Origin: Bacteroidales bacterium
GTDB taxonomy: Bacteria; Bacteroidota; Bacteroidia; Bacteroidales; UBA932
Assembly (NCBI GenBank): GCA_022653675.1
Contig: JALCST010000002.1
Span: 186,001-250,000 of the forward strand
DNA length: 64,000 bases
Direction of reading: 5' to 3'
The position numbers and the translations under genes are program-made. Numbering within the stretch: the first letter of the stretch is position 1; each line of letters starts with the position of its first letter. Positions 55,189 to 63,954 of the stretch are shown one piece after another. Under the pieces are notes generated by a model that did not search any database, was not told where the DNA came from, and worked only from the letters and a program-made list of their open reading frames with translations.

Positions 55189-56421
55189 TCAACTGTTGCC
55201 GGAAAGTTCCTTGATTTTTCTATAAAGAGTACGCTCGGAAATGCCGAGTTCCTCGGCGGCCGCTTTCCTCTTTCCGCCGTGTTTCTCCAAGGTCTTCTTG
55301 ATAAGTTCCAAGTTAACGTCCCTAATGGTTTTAGGCTCTTTTTGCGCAACCGGTACCTGTTCCTCTGTTTCAGGTACCACTTCCCCTACGTCATGCATAA
55401 GTTCTTCCTCGTCTTCCGTAACTCCGTCCGGAGTAAGCAGGTAATGGGCTGCGGGCTGTATTGCGGTAGTGTGGGCTTCTTCTCCCGGTTTTATTTCCGG
55501 TGTCTTGAGGGAAGAGATTGTAGCTTTCAATGAATCGACTTCCTTGCGTAGCTGGTAAAGTATCTTGAAGATTATATCGCGGTCCGCAGGGTAATCGTAA
55601 TTTGCGGTGTCGTTTGTGCGTGCTGGCAGCGCATGTATCTCCTCCTTGGGGATATAGTTCCTTAGTATTTCCGGAGTTATGGTGCGCTCACGTTCAAGAA
55701 TCGAAATCTGCTCCGCGACGCTTTTGAGCTGACGGACGTTGCCGGGCCATTTGTAGGATTCCAGAATTACTCTGGCTTCGGGAGTGAGGCGCACCGCCGG
55801 CATATGGTATTTGTCTGCGAAATCCAATGCGAATTTCTTGAACAGGAGATTGATATCTTCAGGCCGTTCACGCAGTGGCGGTATATGGATTGGAACCGTG
55901 TTTAGGCGGTAATACAGGTCTTCCCTAAAGCGTCCGTTGTTTATCGCAGAGATCAGATTGACGTTTGTGGCTGCTATCACCCTGACATCGGTCTTCATCA
56001 CCTGGGAACTGCCGACCCTCATGAATTCGCCGCTTTGTATGACCCTGAGAAGGCGCACTTGCGTGGCAAGGGGAAGGTCGGCCACCTCGTCGAGAAATAT
56101 GGTACCTCCATTGACGACTTCGAAGTATCCCTTGCGCATTTCGGTAGCTCCGGTAAAAGACCCCTTCTCGTGGCCGAAAAGTTCGCTGTCTATTGTTCCC
56201 TCCGGAATAGCACCGCAATTCACTGCAATGTAGTCATTATGCTTCCGTGCACTGTTTTGGTGTATTATTTGTGGTATTACTTCCTTGCCGACCCCGCTTT
56301 CGCCAAGTACGAGTACGGACAAATCGGTGGGAGCGACCTGTACAGCAATTTCAAGTGCATGATCCAGTGCAGGATTGTTCCCGATTATATCGAAACGTTG
56401 TTTTATGTTAGTCAAATCCAT
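55189..56421 (-). CDS. Sigma-54-dependent Fis-family transcriptional regulator
   Basis: A 410-residue activator whose AAA+ domain starts almost at once: GESGVGKE (Walker A), ELFGHEKGSFTGAT (sigma54-contact GAFTGA loop), GTIFLDEVADL (Walker B) and WPGNVRQLKSV. The C-terminus is a Fis-type DNA-binding helix-turn-helix (KTLEKHGGKRKAAAEELGISERTLYRKIKEL). It has no receiver or other sensory domain, so what switches it on is unclear. It leads a run with lptE, a TPR gene and secG. Confidence 0.92.
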   Translation of the reverse strand: MDLTNIKQRFDIIGNNPALDHALEIAVQVAPTDLSVLVLGESGVGKEVIPQIIHQNSARKHNDYIAVNCGAIPEGTIDSELFGHEKGSFTGATEMRKGYFEVVNGGTIFLDEVADLPLATQVRLLRVIQSGEFMRVGSSQVMKTDVRVIAATNVNLISAINNGRFREDLYYRLNTVPIHIPPLRERPEDINLLFKKFALDFADKYHMPAVRLTPEARVILESYKWPGNVRQLKSVAEQISILERERTITPEILRNYIPKEEIHALPARTNDTANYDYPADRDIIFKILYQLRKEVDSLKATISSLKTPEIKPGEEAHTTAIQPAAHYLLTPDGVTEDEEELMHDVGEVVPETEEQVPVAQKEPKTIRDVNLELIKKTLEKHGGKRKAAAEELGISERTLYRKIKELSGNS

Positions 56422-56449
56422 TGGTTTGCAAATATATTAAAAATATGAG

Positions 56450-56457
56450 TATCTTTG
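56450..56457 (+). promoter_or_regulatory. Candidate promoter of the TPR/OmpA-like lipoprotein gene
   Basis: TATCTTTG (TAnnTTTG) with a TTTG about 21 bases upstream, giving a leader of roughly 65 bases before the start at 56527. Confidence 0.5.
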
Positions 56458-56526
56458 CATGCTAAGTAATAACTGTGGAATTCAGTGGAATTTAAAGGAA
56501 ATAGGTATTTATAATCATTAATTGTT

Positions 56527-58173
56527 ATGAAAAAAAATTTTTTGAAAGTTTTGTTCATCGCTGTCGCTACTGTTAGTCTGGTATCCTGCGGCAGCGCGAA
56601 GAAAATGTTGGAACTCGCCGATCAGGTAAAGTTCGCCTGCGTTCCCGAGACCCTTGAGGTCGTAGGAGGCGTTATCAATGCGGACGTCACTGCGACTTTT
56701 CCGGAAGGATATTTTAACCCAAAGGCCATCCTTGAAGTTACTCCTGTGCTCGTATATGATGGTGGAGAAGTTGCCGGTACTCCATTCATGTATCAGGGCG
56801 AAAAAGTTGAAGACAATTACAAGTCTGTTCCGGAAGATGGTACTTCCATCAAAGAAAAAGTTTCCTTCAATTATGTTGAGGGTATGGAAAAGAGCCACCT
56901 CGAACTTCGTGCCAAGGTCACATACAAGGACAAGGATTACGATATCGAAACTCCATATAAGATAGCCGACGGGGCCAATACCACTTATATGCTTGTAAAA
57001 GCTTCAGGCGAAGTAGAGTATCTTAAGGATAAGTATCAGCCGGTCATCGACGAACAGAAGGAGGCACAAGTCCTTTACAAGATCAATAGTGCCGTCGTTC
57101 GCAAGTCCGAATTGAAGTCGGATGACATCAAGGATTATACCGATGCCCTCGCCGGCATAGCAAACGATTCCCGCCGTACAGTCAAGGGTACCGAAATAGT
57201 TTCCTATGCATCTCCTGACGGACCTGAAAATTTCAACAACAAACTCTCCGACAAACGTGAAAATTCGGCCGAAAAGGTGTTTTCCAAATTCGCGAAGGAG
57301 CTTGAAACCGGTGAAGTTACAAACAAGAGCATAGGTGAGGACTGGAACGGATTCCAGGAACTTGTCAAGAATTCCAATATGGAAGACAAGGATTTGATTC
57401 TTCGTGTCCTCAGCATGTACAGCGATCCTAATGTCCGCGAGCGTGAAATCAAAAACATGTCCAGTCTTTACAAATCCCTGGCCAACAGTATCCTTCCCCA
57501 GCTCCGCCGTTCGCGCTTCATTTCGAGCATAGAATATCGCAATTACAGTGACGATGAATTAAAGGACCTTGTTAACAATAATATGGATGTTCTCGACGAA
57601 GAAGCTTTGCTTCATGCCGCTTCCATTATCAAGGACAATTCCCAGAAGGTAACAATTTACGACAAGGCTATTTCCGAATATAACAGTGATCGCGCCCAGT
57701 ACAACAAAGCCGTAGCATTGATGAACAGTGCAAAATACGACGAAGCCGCCAATGCGTTCGTAAAGGTCCGTGACAAGAGTGCCGAATATTACAATGCGAT
57801 GGGAGTACTCGCCCTCCGTACGAAACGCTATGATGATGCAGTCAAATACTTCACCCAGTCCGGTACTTCTGCCGCAGAGCAGAACTCCGCAATCGTGGAT
57901 ATTCTGAATGGTAATTATGATTCTGCGGTCAGCAAGCTCGCAGGAACGGGCAACGATAACGAAGGCCTCGCTTATATACTGACCAATCAGATCGACAAGG
58001 CTTCCACATGCTACACCAAATGCACTTGCCCTCGTTCCAGCTATCTTAAAGCCATTATCGCTGCCCGCAAGGGTGACAATGAAACCGCAAAGACATGGCT
58101 CGGCAAGGCGACCAAGATGAAGAAGTTCGCGGAACGTGCCGAAAAAGACATCGAATTCGCGAAGATTGATTAA
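56527..58173 (+). CDS. Lipoprotein with OmpA-like segment and C-terminal TPR repeats
   Basis: A 548-residue lipoprotein (lipobox SLVSC). A beta-rich N-terminal part (residues of about 30-170) is followed by VSYASPDGPENFNNKLSDKREN, an OmpA-like peptidoglycan-binding-type sequence. The C-terminal half has TPR-like helices (YNKAVALMNSAKYDEAANAFVKV, YYNAMGVLALRTKRYDDAVKYF). The domain order resembles Bacteroidota outer-membrane-associated TPR/OmpA proteins. The function is unknown. It is monocistronic between a -7 box and a perfect terminator. Confidence 0.72.
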   Translation: MKKNFLKVLFIAVATVSLVSCGSAKKMLELADQVKFACVPETLEVVGGVINADVTATFPEGYFNPKAILEVTPVLVYDGGEVAGTPFMYQGEKVEDNYKSVPEDGTSIKEKVSFNYVEGMEKSHLELRAKVTYKDKDYDIETPYKIADGANTTYMLVKASGEVEYLKDKYQPVIDEQKEAQVLYKINSAVVRKSELKSDDIKDYTDALAGIANDSRRTVKGTEIVSYASPDGPENFNNKLSDKRENSAEKVFSKFAKELETGEVTNKSIGEDWNGFQELVKNSNMEDKDLILRVLSMYSDPNVREREIKNMSSLYKSLANSILPQLRRSRFISSIEYRNYSDDELKDLVNNNMDVLDEEALLHAASIIKDNSQKVTIYDKAISEYNSDRAQYNKAVALMNSAKYDEAANAFVKVRDKSAEYYNAMGVLALRTKRYDDAVKYFTQSGTSAAEQNSAIVDILNGNYDSAVSKLAGTGNDNEGLAYILTNQIDKASTCYTKCTCPRSSYLKAIIAARKGDNETAKTWLGKATKMKKFAERAEKDIEFAKID

Positions 58174-58195
58174 GGTCATTTATCGTATGAAAATA

Positions 58196-58233
58196 AGCGG
58201 ATGCCGAAAATTTTCGGCATCCGCTCTTTTTTT
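58196..58233. terminator. Terminator between the TPR lipoprotein and tryptophanase genes
   Basis: A perfect inverted repeat (AGCGGATGCCGAAA / TTTCGGCATCCGCT) followed by CTTTTTTTT on the + strand. It also has A residues on its left for the converging tnaA. Confidence 0.85.
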
Positions 58234-58263
58234 ATGAAGTCGTTTTCCGGCTCAGGGACTTGC

Positions 58264-59646
58264 TTATCGTTTTACCGGTTCCATTTCTACGGTGAAATGA
58301 CGCATGATGGGCGCCTGGTAAGTGATGCGGAAACCGGAGGTTAGGGAATCACGCCGATCATAGACGTTCTTTATGGCTGCGGCCGTGTAGTCCATGTGGT
58401 TGTTGGTGTAGACTCTTCTCGGTATGGCCAGACGGCAAAGTTCAAGTGCTGGGTAGCGGTTTTCGTGAGTGACAGGATCTCTGTCGGCCAGAAGGGTCCC
58501 GATCTCGACACTTCTTATGCCGGCTTCCTTGTAGATTTCGATCGCCAGGGTCTGGGCTACAAATTCTTCGCGCGGGACTTTTGGCAGGAATTTCAATGCA
58601 TCAAGAAATATCGCATGTCCCCCAGCCGGTTTCTGATAAGGAATGCCGTATTCGTCGAGTTTGTCGGCTAAATGCCTGACCTGATTGATTCTTGTCTCCA
58701 GATAATCGAATTCCGTGCCTTCATACAAGCCTTGGGCCAGACATTCCATGTCCCTGCCCGACATTCCGCCATACGTGATATAGCCTTCGAACATGACGTT
58801 GTACATCTGGCATTTTTTCCAATCTTCCTCATTCCTGAACCCGATGAATCCACCCATGTTGACGATCGCGTCCTTTTTGGAAGACATCGTCATGAAATCT
58901 GCATAGGAGAACATTTCCTTCGCTATTTCCCTGATGGTCTTATTCTCGTAGCCTTTTTCCCTCGTCTTGATGAAATATGCGTTTTCTGCGAATCTGGCTG
59001 AATCTATCATCAGCTTTACACCATATTTGCGGCATAGGGCCGATATACCGCGGATGTTTTCCATTGAAACGGGTTGTCCCCCGGCAGTATTGTTGGTTAC
59101 GGTCAATACTACGGCCGGTATTTTTTCCGCAGGATGGGCTTCAAGCACCTTCTCGAGTTTGCCCAGGTCCATATTGCCCTTGAATGGCACGATGAGTTGC
59201 GTGTCCTTGGCTTCGTCTATGGTGCAGTCTACTGCCGTGGCCTTGCGGAATTCTATATGACCCTTGGTGGTATCGAAATGGGAATTTCCAGGAAGGAAAT
59301 CCCCTGCCTTGATTATTGAGGAAAACAGGACGTTTTCCGCTGCCCTTCCCTGATGGGTCGGAAGGAAGTATTTGAAGCCTGTTATCTCTTCAATGCTATC
59401 CTTAAGGTGGTAATAGGATCTTGCTCCGGCATAGCTTTCGTCGGCCTGCATAAGTGCGGCCCATTGTTTGTCGCTCATAGCTCCTGTTCCGGAGTCCGTG
59501 AGAAGATCGATGTAGACATAATCACTCTTTAGGGCAAAGAGGTTATATTTGGCCTCCTTCAGCCAGCATTCGCGTTCTTCACGTGTGCTTTTGTGAATAT
59601 TTTCAACAGTTTTGATTTTAAATGATTCGGCAAATGGTAGTTCCAT
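58264..59646 (-). CDS. tnaA: Tryptophanase (tryptophan indole-lyase)
   Basis: A 460-residue PLP beta-eliminating lyase that splits tryptophan to indole, pyruvate and ammonia. DSGTGAMSDKQWAALMQADESYAG, FLPTHQGRAAENVL, VTNNTAGGQP and the PLP-lysine region MSSKKDAIVNMGGFIG are present. Tyrosine phenol-lyase is the nearest alternative; its usual MSGKKD sequence is not found, which favours tryptophanase. No TnaC-like leader peptide was found upstream. It lies downstream of the terminator of the PspC operon. Confidence 0.87.
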   Translation of the reverse strand: MELPFAESFKIKTVENIHKSTREERECWLKEAKYNLFALKSDYVYIDLLTDSGTGAMSDKQWAALMQADESYAGARSYYHLKDSIEEITGFKYFLPTHQGRAAENVLFSSIIKAGDFLPGNSHFDTTKGHIEFRKATAVDCTIDEAKDTQLIVPFKGNMDLGKLEKVLEAHPAEKIPAVVLTVTNNTAGGQPVSMENIRGISALCRKYGVKLMIDSARFAENAYFIKTREKGYENKTIREIAKEMFSYADFMTMSSKKDAIVNMGGFIGFRNEEDWKKCQMYNVMFEGYITYGGMSGRDMECLAQGLYEGTEFDYLETRINQVRHLADKLDEYGIPYQKPAGGHAIFLDALKFLPKVPREEFVAQTLAIEIYKEAGIRSVEIGTLLADRDPVTHENRYPALELCRLAIPRRVYTNNHMDYTAAAIKNVYDRRDSLTSGFRITYQAPIMRHFTVEMEPVKR

Positions 59647-59699
59647 ATTATGATTTTTAATTTTTTCGGAGTGTAAAATTATAAATTATCAGATATAAT

Positions 59700-59731
59700 A
59701 ACAAAAAAAACCGCCGCAAGAAGCGACGGTC
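59700..59731 (-). terminator. Terminator of the PspC-PadR-PspC operon
   Basis: On the minus strand a stem CCGTCGC / GCGGCGG with loop TTCTT is followed by eight T residues. A short AACT tandem repeat lies next to it at 59747-59762. Confidence 0.75.
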
Positions 59732-59831
59732 CAAATCTGACTATCAAACTAACTAACTAACCAAAAAAATCAAACTCCTAACCGGACTATATTATTCTAC
59801 TCATTTCAATATATTCAAATCCCTTGCCAAA

Positions 59832-60851
59832 CTATAAAACCGGTATTGCAGCTATGCAGGCAACCACTATCAGCATGATTAAGGCTGCTCCCCAAAGTAT
59901 GAGCATTATCAGGCCAGGGCGCCATGACGGAGTCCTGAAACGGAAGATTATCTGAAGCCCGGCATAAAGCAATGCCACGAAAGGCATGAACAAGACTATG
60001 AACAGCGGAATCTTGAAAAGCAGGCCAGGGATGTTTCCCATAAGAGGGAATGTGTTGTAGAAGCCCGTAATGAAACCGGGATCCATGTTCCCGACTGAAA
60101 TCCATTTGAATATGTCTAGACCGAACAATGCCACTATCAGAGCTGCAATGCCGGAGATTCCGATTATAAAGAAGATTATACCTACGATTATTGCGATTAT
60201 TCTCCAGAATACTTTCCAGAAATTGTTGGTATTGTGTACCTTGGGCTCGGGATGGCAACCCTCGTTTTCTACCTTGTATTTAATTTCGTCTACGGTTCCC
60301 TTTTCACCTCTCATTTCGCATCTCTGACGTACCGTTCTGGCTTCGGGGACACATATCCATAGAAGTATGTAAAGTATGGCAGGTATCCAAGGCCATATGC
60401 CGTTCAAGTGTAAAAATGCGAACAGCAAGACGGTCGATAATGCGAATGCTAGCCTGAATATTATCGGGTCACAGTGGCAATATTCCCCGATTCCACTGCA
60501 TACCCCGGCTATTATCTTGTTCCCCGGGTTGCGGTAAAGGCGGCGTGGGGCATAATATTTACGGTTGGCGTCATTGGTATCCGTTGACGATTCGTTCTCT
60601 ATCTGTTCGGGATCTCCGAGGACGGAAATGACGCTGTCGGCCATTCCGGAAGTGACAATACAATCGTTCCCGAGTTTTTCGAGTAGAAGTTCGGCCATCC
60701 TTTCCTCTATGCCGTCCATTATTTCGGATCCGCTTTGAGATGAGGAATAAAAGGTGCTCAGATCGTCCAGATACTTCTTAATTTTTTCGAAAGCTTCCTG
60801 TTCGAGTGTGAAAGCGTAGTTCCCGATGCTTACTTTTTCAACTTTGTTCAT
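59832..60851 (-). CDS. PspC-domain membrane protein
   Basis: A 339-residue protein. An N-terminal cytoplasmic domain (VSIGNYAFTLEQEAFEKIKKYLDDL) is shared with the small PspC protein upstream. The PspC domain has LYRNPGNKIIAGVCSGIGEYCHCDPIIFRLAFAL, followed by several transmembrane helices. PspC proteins sense or respond to membrane stress. It follows the padR gene by 12 bases. Confidence 0.87.
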   Translation of the reverse strand: MNKVEKVSIGNYAFTLEQEAFEKIKKYLDDLSTFYSSSQSGSEIMDGIEERMAELLLEKLGNDCIVTSGMADSVISVLGDPEQIENESSTDTNDANRKYYAPRRLYRNPGNKIIAGVCSGIGEYCHCDPIIFRLAFALSTVLLFAFLHLNGIWPWIPAILYILLWICVPEARTVRQRCEMRGEKGTVDEIKYKVENEGCHPEPKVHNTNNFWKVFWRIIAIIVGIIFFIIGISGIAALIVALFGLDIFKWISVGNMDPGFITGFYNTFPLMGNIPGLLFKIPLFIVLFMPFVALLYAGLQIIFRFRTPSWRPGLIMLILWGAALIMLIVVACIAAIPVL

Positions 60852-60863
60852 GATGCGTTTCCT

Positions 60864-61208
60864 TTATTGCTGTCTTAGAAGATTCATTGTTTCCACTATT
60901 TCTTTCCAGGCGAGATCCATTTCCGCAAGCTGTCTGCGTCCCTTTTCGGTTATGCTGTAATATTTGCGCGGCGGTCCCTGAGGGGATTCTTCCCAGCGGT
61001 AAGAAAGAAATCCCTGGTTCTTCTCTCTGATGAGCAACGGGTAAAGTGTACCTTCGACGACGATCATCTTGGCGTCTTTCAATTCTTTTATGATGGACGA
61101 AGCGTATGCGTCTTTTTTCGCGAGTATGCTGAGAATGCAGTAGTCCAGCACTCCCTTGCGCATCTGTGCCTTTACGTTGTCCTGATTGTTCGTATCGTAT
61201 GTCTCCAT
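60864..61208 (-). CDS. PadR-family transcriptional regulator
   Basis: A 114-residue winged-helix protein with the PadR core: MRKGVLDYCILSILAKKDAYASSIIKELKDAKMIVVEGTLYPLLIREKNQGFLSYRWEESPQGPPRKYYSITEKG. It probably controls its own operon. It lies between two PspC genes, 10 bases after the first and 12 before the second. Confidence 0.92.
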   Translation of the reverse strand: METYDTNNQDNVKAQMRKGVLDYCILSILAKKDAYASSIIKELKDAKMIVVEGTLYPLLIREKNQGFLSYRWEESPQGPPRKYYSITEKGRRQLAEMDLAWKEIVETMNLLRQQ

Positions 61209-61218
61209 GTCTGTTTTC

Positions 61219-61815
61219 TTATTTTTTTGTGAACGTATAGCGTCTCAGGTTTTCGGCCGTTATGGGCAGACCTCTGAGTTCGCACTGCTGGGTTGCCGTT
61301 TCAGCTTTAGGAGCGACGATCCAGAAAATTATGTAGATCCAGAATCCCGCACTTCCGCAGAGAAAGAGGACGCACATGAGTACTCTTACGAGCACCAGGT
61401 CGATATTGAAGTATTCTGCGATTCCGGCGCACACGCCTCCGATCACGCTGTTGTACGGGTCGCGGTATAACCTGTGGATTGGTTGTGCGGAGTTGTTGCC
61501 GCAGGAGTTGAAACCGGAGTTGCCGGAAGTCCTGTCGTCGAAGGACTCCTTGCCGGCGTCTTCGTCGCTGTCGGGCATTCCCAGTTGGGAGATTACCTTG
61601 TTGACCAGATCTATCGTAACGACTTCGCCCGGTCTCAATTCCTGGGAGAAGATATCGGCTATCCTCATCTCGAGTTCATCCATGACTTCATTTGCCTGGT
61701 AACCCATTTTAGTGCGCTGTTTGAAGGCGTTGAGATAGGAATTCAGTCGGTTGTAGGCATCATCGTTTATAGTGAAAGTTCGTTTGCCGATGCCTACATT
61801 GATTACTTTTTTCAT
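61219..61815 (-). CDS. Small PspC-domain protein
   Basis: A 198-residue protein. The N-terminal domain (VINVGIGKRTFTINDDAYNRLNSYLNAF) resembles that of the larger PspC protein downstream. The C-terminal PspC domain contains LYRDPYNSVIGGVCAGIAEYFNIDLVLVRV, with two transmembrane helices. ATG 61815 is preferred over an upstream in-frame start that would add 17 residues. It is the first gene of the PspC-PadR-PspC operon. Confidence 0.88.
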   Translation of the reverse strand: MKKVINVGIGKRTFTINDDAYNRLNSYLNAFKQRTKMGYQANEVMDELEMRIADIFSQELRPGEVVTIDLVNKVISQLGMPDSDEDAGKESFDDRTSGNSGFNSCGNNSAQPIHRLYRDPYNSVIGGVCAGIAEYFNIDLVLVRVLMCVLFLCGSAGFWIYIIFWIVAPKAETATQQCELRGLPITAENLRRYTFTKK

Positions 61816-61863
61816 GATATTTATCTTATTAAAATACTTGTTTTCACCAACAATTTTGCACTG

Positions 61864-61871
61864 CAAATATA
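61864..61871 (-). promoter_or_regulatory. Candidate -7 box of the PspC operon
   Basis: The minus strand reads TATATTTG (TAnnTTTG), about 48 bases before the start at 61815. Confidence 0.5.
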
Positions 61872-61930
61872 TAGTAATTTTTAAATACCTTGTATCGCAA
61901 AGTATTATTTTTTTAAGAATATTTTCTTTT

Positions 61931-61953
61931 CTTATAAACCTTGAGTTTATAAG
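61931..61953. promoter_or_regulatory. Palindrome upstream of the PspC-PadR operon, possible operator
   Basis: CTTATAAAC, five bases (CTTGA), then GTTTATAAG is a perfect 9-bp inverted repeat. It lies about 60 bases upstream of the -7 box. It could be an operator for PadR or a weak terminator for the gene to its right; no T run follows on either strand. Confidence 0.35.
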
Positions 61954-61988
61954 AAATTGATTATTAATTTATTAATATAAAAGGACGT

Positions 61989-63887
61989 TTATTGGAGGAT
62001 TTCGACAGTAACATCGGGAATGCCAGCGGCTGTCAGAGCGTTGGCAAGGGAATCGGCGGAAAACTTGGAGACGAATGGCCCTACCGAATATGTTACGTTA
62101 TTGTTTTCCGTTTCCCTTACTATGTCCTTTTTTGAGTTGGACATTATAAGTGCTCTCGCATCCTCCTGTTCGGATTCCTTGAGGTCGCGAATCACCACTT
62201 TGTAAGTGGCCGCAGGTTGTTCCTTCTCCCTTTTACGGGCGACATTTACGGAAACGGATATACCGGAATCGAAAGCGGTGACATACGCATCCTTGAACCC
62301 AAGCTTTTTAACTATGTTTAGATGCTGCATGACTTCGTCGTACGAGTGGAATATGCCGGCGGAATAATCGCATTTGCCGTTTGCAAGTTTACGCTTGAAA
62401 ACAGGGCTGAGCCCCTTCAATCTTTTGATCGGGTAGTTGGCAGGTGCATTGAATATGTGTATCTGGTAAACGAGTCCCACGGGAATGGAATCCACCGGGA
62501 CAATTAACGTTTTTTCGCCGGTCTTGAATGAATAGTCGAAAACCTTCTTCTTCGGCCTGATCCGGAAATAACGCTTTTTGGCCATGTCCATTTTCCGGAA
62601 GGTGTAGATGCTTGTTTCAGGTTTTTCAGGCACTGTGTTTTCCTTTTTGTCGGGTTGGATGTTTTCAGCATCGACTATCATTCCCTTGGAAAGAAAATCG
62701 GTCTCCATGGATTGTATGCGGGAAGAAATGCCGGACAACTTCTGCTGCAGCGAGAAAAGTTCGTTTTCTTCGACGAGAAGGATGTTTTCAAGGGAATCCT
62801 TTGAGACTGTTTCATCTTCGACCTCCACATAAGCCGTACGATCCTTTTTCTGGCACTCTTCCAGATCTGATATGTCGGCCTCCACCTTTCTGTGTTCGGA
62901 AAGGGCGTTGAAATAGTCCTCGTATTGTTTGTCGTTTGTCCTGATTGCCGCGGTTCCTGCTTCAACCGTATCTCGGATCTCGCCATGGCCTGTTGTGACG
63001 CTTTCGTTTTGTGCGGGTTCGGAAACGGAAGGCCGGAGTTTTGCTATGCGGCGGATTTCTTCCATGTCTGTCAGAGCCTTCTTTACAGGCAATACTTCGA
63101 AAGCCAGCACATAAATGCGTACGCTGTCTCCGGAACAGTCGCGGTTAGAAGCGAAAATGGTGAACTTGCCGTCTGGAGTGTCGGAATAGAGGAAATCATC
63201 GGCGGGTGAAGAGAATGGAAATCCGAGGTTTTCCGGTTCCCCCCATTCCTGTGTATCTTCGTTCCACTTGCATCGGTAAAGATCGTATCCTCCCATGCCG
63301 AAAAGGCCGTCGGAAGAGAAGTATAGGTATTTACCGTCGCATGAAACCATGGGCAGGATCTCGTTTCCGGTCGATGTCACCTCTTCCCCGATCATTTCAG
63401 GTCGGGACCATAGGGAATCGGCTCCGAGCACCGAATAGTTGAGGTTCCAGCTGCCTGATTCGTCAGGAGCCGAGAAGATATGGGTTCCCCGTCCTTTCGG
63501 AAGATATACGGCATTCGTCCAAGTGCTTCCGGGAACGGTTACCAGCGAATTCGGCAAAGCCATCCAAGTACTGTCGCCGAGATGGGAATAGTAAAGAAAG
63601 AAGGATCTTGCAGGTACGGTCTTTACGGCAACGACTTCCGGGTTTCCCGCAAAACGCAGCAAGCTCAGGCCGTTTTCGCATTGTACTTCCCTTTTCTGCA
63701 AATTGTCAACCATCGATGAATCGCTGCATCCTTTCAGAAGCGAATCGAAGGCGGCCCTGGCCTCTTCAAAACTGTAGGCCCTTTGAAGCGAATCGGCTTT
63801 ACGATATTCTGTGTCAAATGACTGTGATCGCAGAACGAGAGGTGCAAACGAAAGGAAAAGTATGGTCCACAATCCTCTAATATTCAT
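61989..63887 (-). CDS. Exported PD40-repeat protein with SPOR-like C-terminus
   Basis: A 632-residue protein with a signal peptide (MNIRGLWTILFLSFAPLVLRSQ). A short helical part is followed by a WD40-like beta-propeller (PD40-type repeats such as EILPMVSCDGKYLYFSSDGLFGMGGYDLYRCKW and FTIFASNRDCSGDSVRIYV). Coiled-coil stretches (about 330-450) come next, and two SPOR-like repeats at the end include TYSVGPFVSKFSADSLANALTAAGIPDVTVEIL. SPOR domains bind peptidoglycan. An in-frame start 72 bases upstream would add a non-signal sequence and is not used. Confidence 0.78.
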   Translation of the reverse strand: MNIRGLWTILFLSFAPLVLRSQSFDTEYRKADSLQRAYSFEEARAAFDSLLKGCSDSSMVDNLQKREVQCENGLSLLRFAGNPEVVAVKTVPARSFFLYYSHLGDSTWMALPNSLVTVPGSTWTNAVYLPKGRGTHIFSAPDESGSWNLNYSVLGADSLWSRPEMIGEEVTSTGNEILPMVSCDGKYLYFSSDGLFGMGGYDLYRCKWNEDTQEWGEPENLGFPFSSPADDFLYSDTPDGKFTIFASNRDCSGDSVRIYVLAFEVLPVKKALTDMEEIRRIAKLRPSVSEPAQNESVTTGHGEIRDTVEAGTAAIRTNDKQYEDYFNALSEHRKVEADISDLEECQKKDRTAYVEVEDETVSKDSLENILLVEENELFSLQQKLSGISSRIQSMETDFLSKGMIVDAENIQPDKKENTVPEKPETSIYTFRKMDMAKKRYFRIRPKKKVFDYSFKTGEKTLIVPVDSIPVGLVYQIHIFNAPANYPIKRLKGLSPVFKRKLANGKCDYSAGIFHSYDEVMQHLNIVKKLGFKDAYVTAFDSGISVSVNVARKREKEQPAATYKVVIRDLKESEQEDARALIMSNSKKDIVRETENNNVTYSVGPFVSKFSADSLANALTAAGIPDVTVEILQ

Positions 63888-63908
63888 ATCTTCCACATAT
63901 TGGGACAA

Positions 63909-63916
63909 CAAAAGTA
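63909..63916 (-). promoter_or_regulatory. Candidate -7 box of the PD40/SPOR-like gene
   Basis: The minus strand reads TACTTTTG (TAnnTTTG), 21 bases before the start at 63887. Confidence 0.45.
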
Positions 63917-63946
63917 GCAAATACTTTATAAATTGAGAAAAAATCG

Positions 63947-63954
63947 TACCTTTG
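63947..63954 (+). promoter_or_regulatory. Candidate -7 box of a + gene beyond the right edge
   Basis: TACCTTTG matches TAnnTTTG; the remaining 46 bases are AT-rich and contain no start with an open frame, so the gene probably begins outside the window. Confidence 0.35.

Noticed and set aside
58264..59646. Tyrosine phenol-lyase instead of tryptophanase
   Set aside because: The PLP-lysine region reads MSSKKDAIVNMGG rather than the MSGKKD form of tyrosine phenol-lyase; kept only as the second choice.
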